Shown in pieces: positions 24,157 to 33,027 of a stretch of DNA of 64,000 bases. Position 1 is the first letter of the stretch; the number at the start of each line of letters is the position of its first letter. Under the pieces are notes generated by a model that was not told where the DNA came from, searched no databases, and saw only the letters and a list, made by a program, of their open reading frames with translations. The stretch comes from Paenibacillus hamazuiensis. GTDB taxonomy: Bacteria > Bacillota > Bacilli > Paenibacillales > NBRC-103111. A program made the translations under genes and the position numbers. The stretch lies in contig NZ_JALRMO010000001.1 of assembly GCF_023276405.1 (NCBI RefSeq), positions 2,542,001-2,606,000 of the forward strand, given 5' to 3'.

Positions 24157-26363
24157 GAAGCCTCACTCCTCTCCGACGCATGGAACAGCTCCCGATAAGA
24201 TCCGTCGCGTTGAATTAATTCCTCGTGGGTACCCGACTCAACGAGCTTCCCCCGATCCAGCACGACGATGCGGTCGCAATCCCGAATCGCGCTTAACCGA
24301 TGGGCAATGATGATACAGGTGCAGCCTCTTTTGCGAATATTCGAATAGATAGCGGCCTCTATTTCCGGATCCAAAGCGCTGGTCGCCTCATCCAGTATGA
24401 GAATGGACGGCTGCTGCGCGAGCGCTCTGGCAATTTCCAGCCGCTGAGCCTGTCCTCCGCTGAAATTTCGGCCGCCTTCCTCAAGCAGATGGTCATATCC
24501 GCCGGGCCTTGCTGCAATAACCTCATGAATGCAGCTGTCCTTAGCCGCTTGAACGACGACCTTATCAGGTATCGTTTGATCCCACAACGTGAGGTTGTCA
24601 CGTATGCTTCCTTCGAAAAGCCTTATATCCTGATCGACCAGCGATACGGAATTGACCAAAACATGACGGGGCAACTCGGATCTCAGCCGACCGTCGAATT
24701 CAACGGTTCCGTTCCATGGCTGGTATAATCCCGAGATGAGCTTCGACAACGTCGACTTGCCGCTGCCGGATCCGCCGACGATAGCAACTGTAGTGCCGGG
24801 AAGGATTTCTAAGGTAACCTGTTCAATAAGCGGAGGATCGAGCGGGCTATAACCGAACGTAACATCCCGAACCGCAAGTGTCCCGGACAGCTTGGGCGGC
24901 AGCTTTTGAAGCTCCTTCTCCCCGCCGGATTCCGCTGCAGCGGAATGAGCCGCATCGGCAGGATGCTTAAGCACATCGTCAAGCCGGGATAAATGCCCCC
25001 GCATCTCCTGCACCTCCCCGCCCATCGACACCAGATTGTTAACCGGTGTAAGGAACCCGGCGGTAAAGCCAAGGAAAGCGAGCAGCATCCCGACCGTAAA
25101 CGAACCGTTCAGTACGAGAAATCCGCCGATCACGAGAATGACAACATGATTCAACTGCTCAAGAAGTACAGGAATCGCCGACAAGTACTGATTGGATACG
25201 CCCAGCATTTGCTCCGTCCTCGTCATGTTGGCTTGATGTCCAGCCCAGCGCGCGAAAAAGTCCGACTCCCGGCCGCTGGCCTTAAGGGATTCCATATTGA
25301 TAAGTCCGGCTATGGAAGCCCCCCAGAGCTTCCCCTGATCCATCTGCAGCTTCTGATTCCGATCCGCCTGTTTGCGCGATACATAAAGCAAATAAGCCAC
25401 GTTAAGTCCGGCGACCAGCAAGGCGGCCAGCGCTAATCTGTCATCGTAAAGCACCATGAAGGTGAAATAAAATCCTATCAATAGTGTATCGATAACGGCA
25501 CCGGCAAGCTTCTCCGTCATAAAATGTGCGATCCTGTCGTTCGCTTGCGCTCTTCCCGCGATTTCCCCTACAAACCGCTGCGCAAAGAAACCGACGGGCA
25601 ATTTCAGGATGTGCCAGACGAAAGCAGCCGAAAGGCTGAGGGAAAATTTCGTTTCCAGTCTCAGCAGCGTATACTGTCTTAGATAGGTCAATAGCAAACG
25701 GAGAATCAAGGTAACGAGCATGCCCAGAAGCAGTGCACCCATCCATTCCATCTGTCCGGCCAGCAGCATCCGGTCTACGAACAATTTCAGGAACAGCGGG
25801 ATGATCACGCCCGTACCCGCCAACGCGAGACCGGCGATAAAGAGGTAGACCATTTCCATTTCGTACCCCTTCATCCGTTGAATCAAGGACGAGTTCACCG
25901 AAAATGGGCGCCCTTCCCGAACGAACGAATCGCCCGGTACCATGGTTAGCACGACTCCCGTAAATGAGCTTTCGAACTCCTCAAGGCTTGCCGAGTATGG
26001 TCCATGAGCAGGGTCATTCAGAAACACTTTGCTGCCGGAGAAGCCCTCCACCACCAGAAAATGATTGAAGTTCCAGTGAATGATAAACGGAGGTTTCAAA
26101 GACTTGAGGCTTTCAGGCTCCTTCTTGTATCCTTTGGCTTCCATGCCGTATTTTCGAGCCGCTTTTAATATATTGCTCGCTTTGCTGCCGTCTCTGGACA
26201 CCCCACAGTCATACCGGAGCGTCTCTATCGGGATATGGCGCCCGTAATAAGCGAGAATGATCGCGAGCGAAACCGCACCGCATTCGACCGCTTCCATCTG
26301 GAGAAGCGTCGGAGTAAACGCACGGGTACCGAATCGAATCTTGGATAATAACGACGCCTTCAC
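24153..26363 (-). CDS. NHLM-type peptide export ABC transporter with C39 peptidase (ABC1)
   Basis: 736 residues. The N-terminal C39 peptidase has QMEAVECG (Gln22, catalytic Cys28), NHFLVVEG (His) and LNDPAHG (Asp), and cleaves leaders after Gly-Gly. The exporter membrane domain follows, then an ATPase with Walker A GGSGSGKSTLSKL, signature FSGGQAQRLEIARAL and Walker B ILILDEATSALD. I place the start at GTG 26363, where AGAGGTGATC nearly matches the anti-Shine-Dalgarno consensus. The frame continues to a TTG at 26420 with no such site. It matches both precursors' Gly88-Gly89. Confidence 0.94.
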   Translation of the reverse strand: MKASLLSKIRFGTRAFTPTLLQMEAVECGAVSLAIILAYYGRHIPIETLRYDCGVSRDGSKASNILKAARKYGMEAKGYKKEPESLKSLKPPFIIHWNFNHFLVVEGFSGSKVFLNDPAHGPYSASLEEFESSFTGVVLTMVPGDSFVREGRPFSVNSSLIQRMKGYEMEMVYLFIAGLALAGTGVIIPLFLKLFVDRMLLAGQMEWMGALLLGMLVTLILRLLLTYLRQYTLLRLETKFSLSLSAAFVWHILKLPVGFFAQRFVGEIAGRAQANDRIAHFMTEKLAGAVIDTLLIGFYFTFMVLYDDRLALAALLVAGLNVAYLLYVSRKQADRNQKLQMDQGKLWGASIAGLINMESLKASGRESDFFARWAGHQANMTRTEQMLGVSNQYLSAIPVLLEQLNHVVILVIGGFLVLNGSFTVGMLLAFLGFTAGFLTPVNNLVSMGGEVQEMRGHLSRLDDVLKHPADAAHSAAAESGGEKELQKLPPKLSGTLAVRDVTFGYSPLDPPLIEQVTLEILPGTTVAIVGGSGSGKSTLSKLISGLYQPWNGTVEFDGRLRSELPRHVLVNSVSLVDQDIRLFEGSIRDNLTLWDQTIPDKVVVQAAKDSCIHEVIAARPGGYDHLLEEGGRNFSGGQAQRLEIARALAQQPSILILDEATSALDPEIEAAIYSNIRKRGCTCIIIAHRLSAIRDCDRIVVLDRGKLVESGTHEELIQRDGSYRELFHASERSEAS

Positions 26364-26428
26364 TTCGAGATCACCTCTTTGCGCAATTAAGCTTCTCGCC
26401 GAAGCTCTGACGATGAACAATGATGCTT

Positions 26429-27295
26429 CTAGAAAATCCAGTCGATCGGATGAGCTTTGCCAACGATAAAATCAACAGAGATCAGCATTCCCGTCCGCAG
26501 TGTTAATCTCGGCTCCGCACGCTGGGCGGTCCAGCGCAAGCCGGTCGGGTGCGTGCGATCCTTTTGTAAAACAACCCGGACCTCCAACAGGGGACCGGAT
26601 TCCATAAATTTCGCGGCAAGCTCGCGATTCCCAATCGTCTGCTCCATATCGTCCAGCCCGGCGGGGACCTGCGATATGGCTGCGACCTCGCCGAATATGG
26701 CTCCGTTCGCATTGGCGTGGTCGCGGTTCGGCCATACCCTTGCAGGTACGCCTGCCTTCAGACTCTTGCCCTGCTCTACGGGAACGTAAACGATAGCCTC
26801 GAACTTGTCTGTGGCGCCCTCCGCTTCCAGCGTAAATAGCGGCTGGCCGGGCTCGATCCATTGCCCAAGCTGCACGTGAACTTTCAGCACCCTGCCATTT
26901 TGCATGCTAACGACTTTCGATTTGAGAAGCAGTCGCTGTGCACTGTCGGGAGAAGCTTCCCGCGTATTGGCTTCAGGCCACGAAGGATCGAAGATCCGCG
27001 CAACCGCTTCGCCTCGAAGTACGGTGTCGCCGGGTTTGACCCCTATATCCGTGACTTGTCCCGCGGAGGTATGTACAACAGTGACTAAGCCGTCGTGCAG
27101 CCGGAATACTCCGCTTCCGCTCATCTTCACGGTAACCGTTCCGACCGCCGCCCACGTAAAAAATGCGGCAAGCAGCATGAAAACGGACAGAAGTGCTATC
27201 CAATGCCTTGGGCGGGCGATGGTCATCAGCACATCCAGCTTCTCGGGTGAGGACATTTTCTCCAAGGAGGACTGCCGGAAAATAGCCGGTTTCAT
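26429..27295 (-). CDS. HlyD-like NHLM secretion protein
   Basis: 288 residues: a short cytoplasmic N terminus, one membrane helix (about 33-53) and a biotinyl-lipoyl/barrel-sandwich domain split by a long insertion (VHTSAGQVTDIGVKPGDTVLRG and the later VHVQLGQWIEPGQPLFTLE). This is the membrane-fusion-protein-like partner of NHLM exporters in Gram-positives. Its ATG overlaps the stop of the upstream fusion gene by four bases. Confidence 0.9.
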   Translation of the reverse strand: MKPAIFRQSSLEKMSSPEKLDVLMTIARPRHWIALLSVFMLLAAFFTWAAVGTVTVKMSGSGVFRLHDGLVTVVHTSAGQVTDIGVKPGDTVLRGEAVARIFDPSWPEANTREASPDSAQRLLLKSKVVSMQNGRVLKVHVQLGQWIEPGQPLFTLEAEGATDKFEAIVYVPVEQGKSLKAGVPARVWPNRDHANANGAIFGEVAAISQVPAGLDDMEQTIGNRELAAKFMESGPLLEVRVVLQKDRTHPTGLRWTAQRAEPRLTLRTGMLISVDFIVGKAHPIDWIF

Positions 27296-30141
27296 CGCGT
27301 GACTCCCTCCGTTCGTCCTGATTTCGGTGTTAATGAAAGTATGTGTACGAGCTTTCCGCTGTCAGCCGCGTTGCCTGTGTTGAATTCGTAGCGGCGCATC
27401 GCTCCCTCCCAAATGCCGCTCCCAATAAGCGTCTCATACATACGGGCGGGTTCTGCCGAACCGGCCAGACCCGCGGATAAGGCCATCAGCCGGACAGCAT
27501 CATATGCAGCCGCGGCTTGACGGCTAGGCGCAGTGCCGTAGGCATTGCGGTACCTCTCGACAAAAGCCGCCGTTTGTACCCTTGACGCATTGACGTCGAA
27601 GTCGGTAAAACCGTACACTTCGCCTTCATACGCCGAAAGAAATTCCACGCCTCGGACCGACGGTCCGACGATAAGCGGAAATTTCGCATTTGCTAAGCGG
27701 ATGTCGGCGCCGATCGCGCCGGTCATAGCCCCGCTGCCGTCGTAAACAACCACAGCTTCCGTCCCCAGAAGCTTCCAACGGTCCCAAGATGCGGTCAGAG
27801 CCGACTGAGCGGCAATTCGGATCAACCTGTCCACCACTGCGATCCCCTTCCGATCAGCCGCTTTCTCGAGCGACGCCGCGAACTGCTTGCCGCAATCGCT
27901 ATCTTCGTAATAAATAACGATTTTGCCATAGCCTTGTCGAGAAAGCAGTTCCGTCACTTCCTTAGCATAAACGTCCGGCGTTGGGGTGAGCGCGATAGTG
28001 TTCTTCGAGGCCGCTTCGGCTCCATCCAGGATGAAGGCAGGTATGCTTTGCGAACCCCCGAAATCCTGATCTGCTGCGGAGATTGCGAACACAGGGGGCA
28101 GGGCATCTCCCGGCCCCGTTTCCCTCCCGCCCCGGTAATCCGGCATCAGCTCCAGAGACGGTGAAGCGGAGCGCAGCCTCGAGTCCGCCACTGCCAGCTC
28201 AACTCCTTGCTTAATGGAGGCTGCTATGATTTCATCTTTTGGGAGGTTTACAGCAAACGGCACCTGAAGCACCTCATCGCTGCCAACCTTCATAGCCGGC
28301 ATGGACGATGACGCCGACATTTCGGACCCTTGCGGGACCCAGTGCCATAACGGAACCGTGAGCAGGACCGCCAAGCAGGCGGGAATGATTTTAAGAACAA
28401 CGGACAGATTCCGCTCCCCTTTCGCGAACAGTCCGCCGAACTGACATTGTGAAGCGAGCACAGCTATCACTGCCGTTTGAGCCGGACTCGCCCCTGCTTC
28501 GACGGAGCCGGCGCCGATACAAATTAACCCTGCAAAGATGGCCATCATAGGGGGAATAAACCGGCTAAGAAGCAAAACGACGGCAAACAGCGTAAGAAGG
28601 GCAACTACTGCCGTCATATGCTCGTTTACCCACGCGGCGGTCAGTCGCTGTATACCGACGCCTTCATACATGGCGGCCGCTCCCCCCAGCAAGGCAAAAA
28701 CGATAAACGGCTCATATCTGACTTCTCCGGCGGTTTCTTTGCCGAGCAGTCCGCAAGCGGCGAATGCTAGCACCATAAGCAGGCTGACGACCAGCAGACT
28801 GACGCCAAGCCAAGGCGCCAATGCCATAGCCATACTGCCGCCAAGCATAATGATCAAAGCGATCGTTTCCTTGATCGACCAACTGCCCATAATCGATAGT
28901 TGAGCTGTCATGATGGAATGGTCGGGCGCCGCGAGTTTCTCCTCCCGCCTCAGGAACATAATGACCACATTGGACAAAACCATTATCGCTGCAACAGGCA
29001 ATACGGCCACCATCCACTGCATAAAGCCATTATCGTTCGCAAGAGAGGCGGGAAGGATTGCCAATGCAAACCAGCACAAGATGGATGATTGTATAAACAA
29101 AATGGAATACGCATCCGAACGACAACTTTCCCTATCCTTTAGCTGCAAACATGCGAATGCTTCGTTTCGCAGCCTGGAGGAAGGAAGCAGCAGCACCGAT
29201 AACACGGACATTAGCTCTATGATGGCTCCAAACCGCATGCCTTTTCCCTGAAAAAACAAAGCTGCCCTTAGCAGCAGACGCTGCACGACTCCGGTTCGGT
29301 AAACCGCTTGCGCGGACATCGCTAGCGCCAATGCCGTGATCAACCGGGAACCGACGGAAGCGGCGGCTCCACTATCGAACTCGATACCCGGCATCAACAC
29401 GGCTGCGGCCGCGATGAACGCGGACGCTAGCGGCAGTGAAGCCAGCCTGCAAGCCACGAGCAGAAAGGAGGTTAAGGAAATTGCCCCGATAACGCATACC
29501 GCTACAGGTTGGCTGCCTGCTTGCATCACATAATAACAAAGCGCGCCGGAAAGAAGAGAAACCGTCATACTCAGCGCCCGGTAAAGAGGCGACCGCCGAT
29601 TTTCCTGAGCGGTATGAATACCTCCCGACTGCTCGGCTTGACGCGAGATCGTCCCTGTTGCCCCTATACCCTCGGACACCATCGTTTCGGTTACCACGGG
29701 AGTATCGTGCGACAATTCATCTGATCTCGATTGCCGGTTCACCTGAGCGAGACGTTTGGCAAGTATGCCGGCAAATTGAACGGCAAGCGCGTTGTACCCG
29801 TACAAAATCCGGTCGAATGATTCCTTGTACAGCTTGAGTACGACCAGGTCGCTCTCGGCCATTGCGGACGCCGAACGCGGATCTCCCGTGAGCAAAGCCA
29901 TTTCACCGAAGTATTCTTTCTCCCCTAAGATCGCAAGTGTCGATTCGCTTGCACCCGATCCCAAATATATTCGGGCCTTGCCTTGCATAATGATGTACAA
30001 GGAATCGCCGAACTCGCCCTCCTCGAATAGTAAATCCCCTTTGCTGTAGCTGAGTTGGGTAAATTCTTGCAGCAGCGTTGCCTTGTGTACCCGATCCAAA
30101 CCTTCAAACAGCGGTATATCCAGAAATGTTAGTTTATTCAT
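27292..30141 (-). CDS. Fusion: cyclic-nucleotide-binding domain, SLC13-like permease and periplasmic-binding-protein domain
   Basis: 949 residues in three parts. Residues ~1-135 are a CNB domain with an intact phosphate-binding cassette FGEMALLTGDPRSASA. Residues ~180-570 form about 12 membrane helices resembling the SLC13/DASS anion symporter superfamily. Residues ~600-935 resemble a type 1 periplasmic binding protein (AAASIKQGVELAV, the GYGKIVIYYEDSDCGKQFA strand-helix, PLIVGPSVRG, AAAAYDAVRLMAL). The start is MNKLTFLDIPLFEG at 30141, with AAGGGG eight bases upstream. It heads the NHLM export operon behind the palindromic promoter. It may sense or move a solute and respond to a cyclic nucleotide; the real role is unknown. 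Confidence 0.85.
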   Translation of the reverse strand: MNKLTFLDIPLFEGLDRVHKATLLQEFTQLSYSKGDLLFEEGEFGDSLYIIMQGKARIYLGSGASESTLAILGEKEYFGEMALLTGDPRSASAMAESDLVVLKLYKESFDRILYGYNALAVQFAGILAKRLAQVNRQSRSDELSHDTPVVTETMVSEGIGATGTISRQAEQSGGIHTAQENRRSPLYRALSMTVSLLSGALCYYVMQAGSQPVAVCVIGAISLTSFLLVACRLASLPLASAFIAAAAVLMPGIEFDSGAAASVGSRLITALALAMSAQAVYRTGVVQRLLLRAALFFQGKGMRFGAIIELMSVLSVLLLPSSRLRNEAFACLQLKDRESCRSDAYSILFIQSSILCWFALAILPASLANDNGFMQWMVAVLPVAAIMVLSNVVIMFLRREEKLAAPDHSIMTAQLSIMGSWSIKETIALIIMLGGSMAMALAPWLGVSLLVVSLLMVLAFAACGLLGKETAGEVRYEPFIVFALLGGAAAMYEGVGIQRLTAAWVNEHMTAVVALLTLFAVVLLLSRFIPPMMAIFAGLICIGAGSVEAGASPAQTAVIAVLASQCQFGGLFAKGERNLSVVLKIIPACLAVLLTVPLWHWVPQGSEMSASSSMPAMKVGSDEVLQVPFAVNLPKDEIIAASIKQGVELAVADSRLRSASPSLELMPDYRGGRETGPGDALPPVFAISAADQDFGGSQSIPAFILDGAEAASKNTIALTPTPDVYAKEVTELLSRQGYGKIVIYYEDSDCGKQFAASLEKAADRKGIAVVDRLIRIAAQSALTASWDRWKLLGTEAVVVYDGSGAMTGAIGADIRLANAKFPLIVGPSVRGVEFLSAYEGEVYGFTDFDVNASRVQTAAFVERYRNAYGTAPSRQAAAAYDAVRLMALSAGLAGSAEPARMYETLIGSGIWEGAMRRYEFNTGNAADSGKLVHILSLTPKSGRTEGVTR

Positions 30142-30266
30142 TTGCGTAGCCCCTTCCATGCACCGCCTGCACGCATGATTCCCTAACAAATGAAAAAGCC
30201 GAAGCATGTCCAGCACGCATTCCGGCTCTTCCTTTTTGTTTTTTCACTTTAGTGCTCATATGTATA

Positions 30267-30324
30267 ATTATAAGCTTGCTTCAGAACATGTATATACCCC
30301 ATTTGGGGTATATCGCTTGGGGTA
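30267..30324 (-). promoter_or_regulatory. Export-operon promoter with TACCCC-N4-GGGGTA box
   Basis: On the minus strand TATAAT (30267-30272) has the palindrome TACCCC-ATTT-GGGGTA (30295-30310) centred exactly 33 bp upstream, the same geometry as at the precursor promoter. A further half-site GGGGTA is at 30319-30324, 14 bases beyond its copy. The LuxR-type regulator encoded immediately upstream is the obvious candidate ligand. Confidence 0.75.
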
Positions 30325-30344
30325 TTATTTCTACGGTGCAAGAC

Positions 30345-32117
30345 CTAGAAGATCAGGCCGTACATGCGTCCCGTCTCTACGGCCTGCATTCTTTTGTTAA
30401 CGCCTAATTTGCCGTAAATATTTCGAATATGAACCTTCACCGTTTCCGCCGCAATAATAAGCCTGACCGCGATCTCCTTGTTGGAAAGACCGGCAGCCAT
30501 GAGTTCCAGCACTTCCAATTCGCGGGCGGTCAGTGAAGAATCAGTGGGCAATCCGTCTTGCAGAAGCGGCGCCGACAGCTTTCGCTCTTGCGCAGGGACA
30601 AGCCGAGTGGCATAAAACAACTGCATGGCTACCATTTTAAGCGTACCAATCCGTTCTATGGAGAAGGCATTTATAAACAGATGATTTTCCATATATAGCA
30701 AGATCGTGTCTTCTTCATTCGTCGGGATCGGACAACACATAACCGCCCGCAGCCCGGTCCGTTTAACATAATCCGTATTCGCATAACTTCCCGCCGCAGC
30801 CGCCTCCCCCAAGCAGGTTACCGACCTGCTTGCCGCTGTCTCCTGAATAATCTCAGCGCTGGCCCCTGTGTAATGCTCCAATGGGACCGGGGCGGATTCA
30901 ATGGACCAGCTGTGATCGGCCGTCAATGCCGCGGCCAACTCCACGGTGAACCGGCCTTGTCGAAGGGAAACCCAACACCCTCTCGACGCGCCGGCTTGTT
31001 CCAGCAGGAGCAGCATCAGCAAGCGAACCCGCTCATGAGGGTCACCCACTGACGCAAAAATTTGCGATGCCTTGAATACGGCCGCAAGATCCAGCATCTG
31101 TGAACAACCGCTGTCGGAGAACGGCGTAACCCCGTTCTGTCTGATCGGCGTAGAGCTGATAGCTGCAACCGAATCCAGCAATTGAGCCGGTACCGGAACA
31201 ACGTCTGAAGATTGGGATAACGTGACGATCTTCCCGTTTCCTTCATCTTCAGGACTCCAGGCCGGCTTATCGCAAAGGCCGAGCTCGAATTCCTTCAGCT
31301 CCTCCTGTTTCTCCAGTTGGTCCAAACACCGCTGCAAATCGGCCTTTAACCCCGCTGCGCTCTGGTAGCGGTCTTCGGGGGTTTTGGCGAGGAGCTTGGA
31401 AACGATGGCACCGATCGGCCTCGATACGCCATACGTGTCCGACAGCGCCGGAGGCTGCTTGGCAATATGGGCATGGGCCCATTCAAGCGGCTCCCGAGCC
31501 TGAAAGGGCAGTTGCCCCGCAAGCATCTCGTAGAACGTAACACCGAGGGAATATAGATCCGTTCGGCCGTCCAACTGCCGGCCAACCCCAGTGACGCGTT
31601 CGGGTGCCATATAAGGAGGATACCCTTCCAGCCTCGTCGCATGGAGCGATTGCCGGATCGGCACCGCATCGCTGAAACCCGTGAGACACACCTGCATCGA
31701 CTCCGGCACCAACAGAATCGTATCCGGCCGCAGGTTCATGTGCAGCAGCTCTTGCCGATGCAGCTCCTCCACAATTTCGACAGTTCTTACAGCAATCTTC
31801 AAGAAATAGAGCGGTTCAATCGGACCTGAAGCCATATATTGACGCAGCACAATCCCGTTGATGATGTCAAACAGCAGCACCATCGAACCTCCCTGCCGGA
31901 GCAAGGTATGCGGTTTAAGCACCCCCTCCATTTGCAGTAGAGAAAGCGTTTCGTACTCATGAATCAGCTTCGCGTTCTCAATCATGGCGCGGGGCCCTTC
32001 CTTCACCATTTTCCACAAAACGACGCGGGATAACTCTTCCGAATACGCATAACAAATCCATATATTATCATCTTCGTAAACCAGATGGAGGAAGCGGTAA
32101 CCAGGGGTTATAATCAT
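30345..32117 (-). CDS. Degenerate protein-kinase/GAF/LuxR-type regulator of the NHLP locus
   Basis: 590 residues. Residues 1-270 have a protein-kinase fold (VVLWKMVK with the beta-3 Lys36, YMAPE at 169-173, DLYSLGVTFYEMLAGQLPF), but the catalytic loop reads HMNLRPDT (Asp replaced by Asn128) and the DFG motif reads TGF (Thr146), so it is likely a pseudokinase. Residues ~350-510 are GAF-like. The C terminus is a LuxR helix-turn-helix: LTARELEVLELMAAGLSNKE, then IAVRLIIAAETVKVHIRNIY. AAAGGAG lies before the ATG. It probably activates the two promoters carrying TACCCC-N4-GGGGTA (inference from context). Confidence 0.88.
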   Translation of the reverse strand: MIITPGYRFLHLVYEDDNIWICYAYSEELSRVVLWKMVKEGPRAMIENAKLIHEYETLSLLQMEGVLKPHTLLRQGGSMVLLFDIINGIVLRQYMASGPIEPLYFLKIAVRTVEIVEELHRQELLHMNLRPDTILLVPESMQVCLTGFSDAVPIRQSLHATRLEGYPPYMAPERVTGVGRQLDGRTDLYSLGVTFYEMLAGQLPFQAREPLEWAHAHIAKQPPALSDTYGVSRPIGAIVSKLLAKTPEDRYQSAAGLKADLQRCLDQLEKQEELKEFELGLCDKPAWSPEDEGNGKIVTLSQSSDVVPVPAQLLDSVAAISSTPIRQNGVTPFSDSGCSQMLDLAAVFKASQIFASVGDPHERVRLLMLLLLEQAGASRGCWVSLRQGRFTVELAAALTADHSWSIESAPVPLEHYTGASAEIIQETAASRSVTCLGEAAAAGSYANTDYVKRTGLRAVMCCPIPTNEEDTILLYMENHLFINAFSIERIGTLKMVAMQLFYATRLVPAQERKLSAPLLQDGLPTDSSLTARELEVLELMAAGLSNKEIAVRLIIAAETVKVHIRNIYGKLGVNKRMQAVETGRMYGLIF

Positions 32118-32215
32118 GAAGAATCTCCTTTGATGCCATTGTTTCCTTCATTATAGCAAAAGCTTCATGACCCTTTAATTAAAAATTGGATCCTGGATTG
32201 GCAACCGTGACCGTA

Positions 32216-32869
32216 TTAAGGCCATAGCCTACGATGTTTCCACTGCCCATCAACCCAGTAATATTGAATCCGGGTATGCTTTCTATGAATATCTCCTTGC
32301 CAAAATTCCGCCTCCCAAACGTTCATCGCATACAGCCTCCAATTGAGGGTTGTTATTTCCGGAGTTCGTTTTATCCTTTCCCTCTGCCTAGCAAGTGAAT
32401 ACTCCAGCTCCTCCTCATTTTCAAGCTCCTGACTCTGATTTCCCATTAGCGCAACAGCTCGGGCTTCCACCGACCGCTCCTTGAAATCGGCAGCACCGGC
32501 CTCATCTCCCAAATCCTCGACCGTCCCCCGCAAACGGATCTGCCTGCCCAGAATAGGCCAATAGAATGTTAACGACGCTTTCGGATTCCGTTTCAGCTGC
32601 TGCCCCTTTCGGCTCTCGGAACTTGAAGCGAAGTAAAATTTATCGCCGACCACATTTTTCAATATCAATACACGGGCATCCGGGCAGCCTTCGGCATCAA
32701 TGGTAGAAAGGGTCATCGCATGAGGTTCTTTCACACCGTTTTCGATTGCCAGGTTCAACCACCGCAAGAACAATTCCCCCGGATTTTCCGGCAGCTGTTT
32801 TACATCAAATGAAAGGAAAGGACCGGACAACGATTTTAAATTTCTCAGCAGTTGCTTTGGGCTGGTCAT
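32216..32869 (-). CDS. Pyridoxamine 5'-phosphate oxidase family protein (PdxH/PhzG-like)
   Basis: 217 residues with the FMN-binding split-barrel pattern of PNPOx: ALTLS-like AMTLSTIDAEGCPDARVLIL, KFYFASSSESRKGQQLKRNP, ASLTFYWPILGRQIRLRG and a C-terminal HKHTRIQYYWVDGQWKHRRL. The C-terminal RL-x-P of PdxH is kept as RLWP. The start is the ATG at 32869, with GAGAGG nine bases upstream; the frame is open to 32992 without support. It may make pyridoxal phosphate or act as a related oxidase. It is divergent from a LysR regulator, which is a typical regulatory pairing. Confidence 0.85.
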   Translation of the reverse strand: MTSPKQLLRNLKSLSGPFLSFDVKQLPENPGELFLRWLNLAIENGVKEPHAMTLSTIDAEGCPDARVLILKNVVGDKFYFASSSESRKGQQLKRNPKASLTFYWPILGRQIRLRGTVEDLGDEAGAADFKERSVEARAVALMGNQSQELENEEELEYSLARQRERIKRTPEITTLNWRLYAMNVWEAEFWQGDIHRKHTRIQYYWVDGQWKHRRLWP

Positions 32870-33027
32870 ATCGATCATCCTCTCGATATTTTTGGTTCGT
32901 TCAGCGCTGGTGTGCTGGTCTTTTTGAATTTTACTTTTTGATTTTATTGTAGTAGATATAAATTTATAATAATAATATATATTTCTGGCCAAATCATATA
33001 CTAAATATATGAATCAAGGAGGATCAT

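Noticed and set aside
30345-32117. Active Ser/Thr kinase
   Set aside because: HRD and DFG Asp residues are replaced by Asn and Thr.
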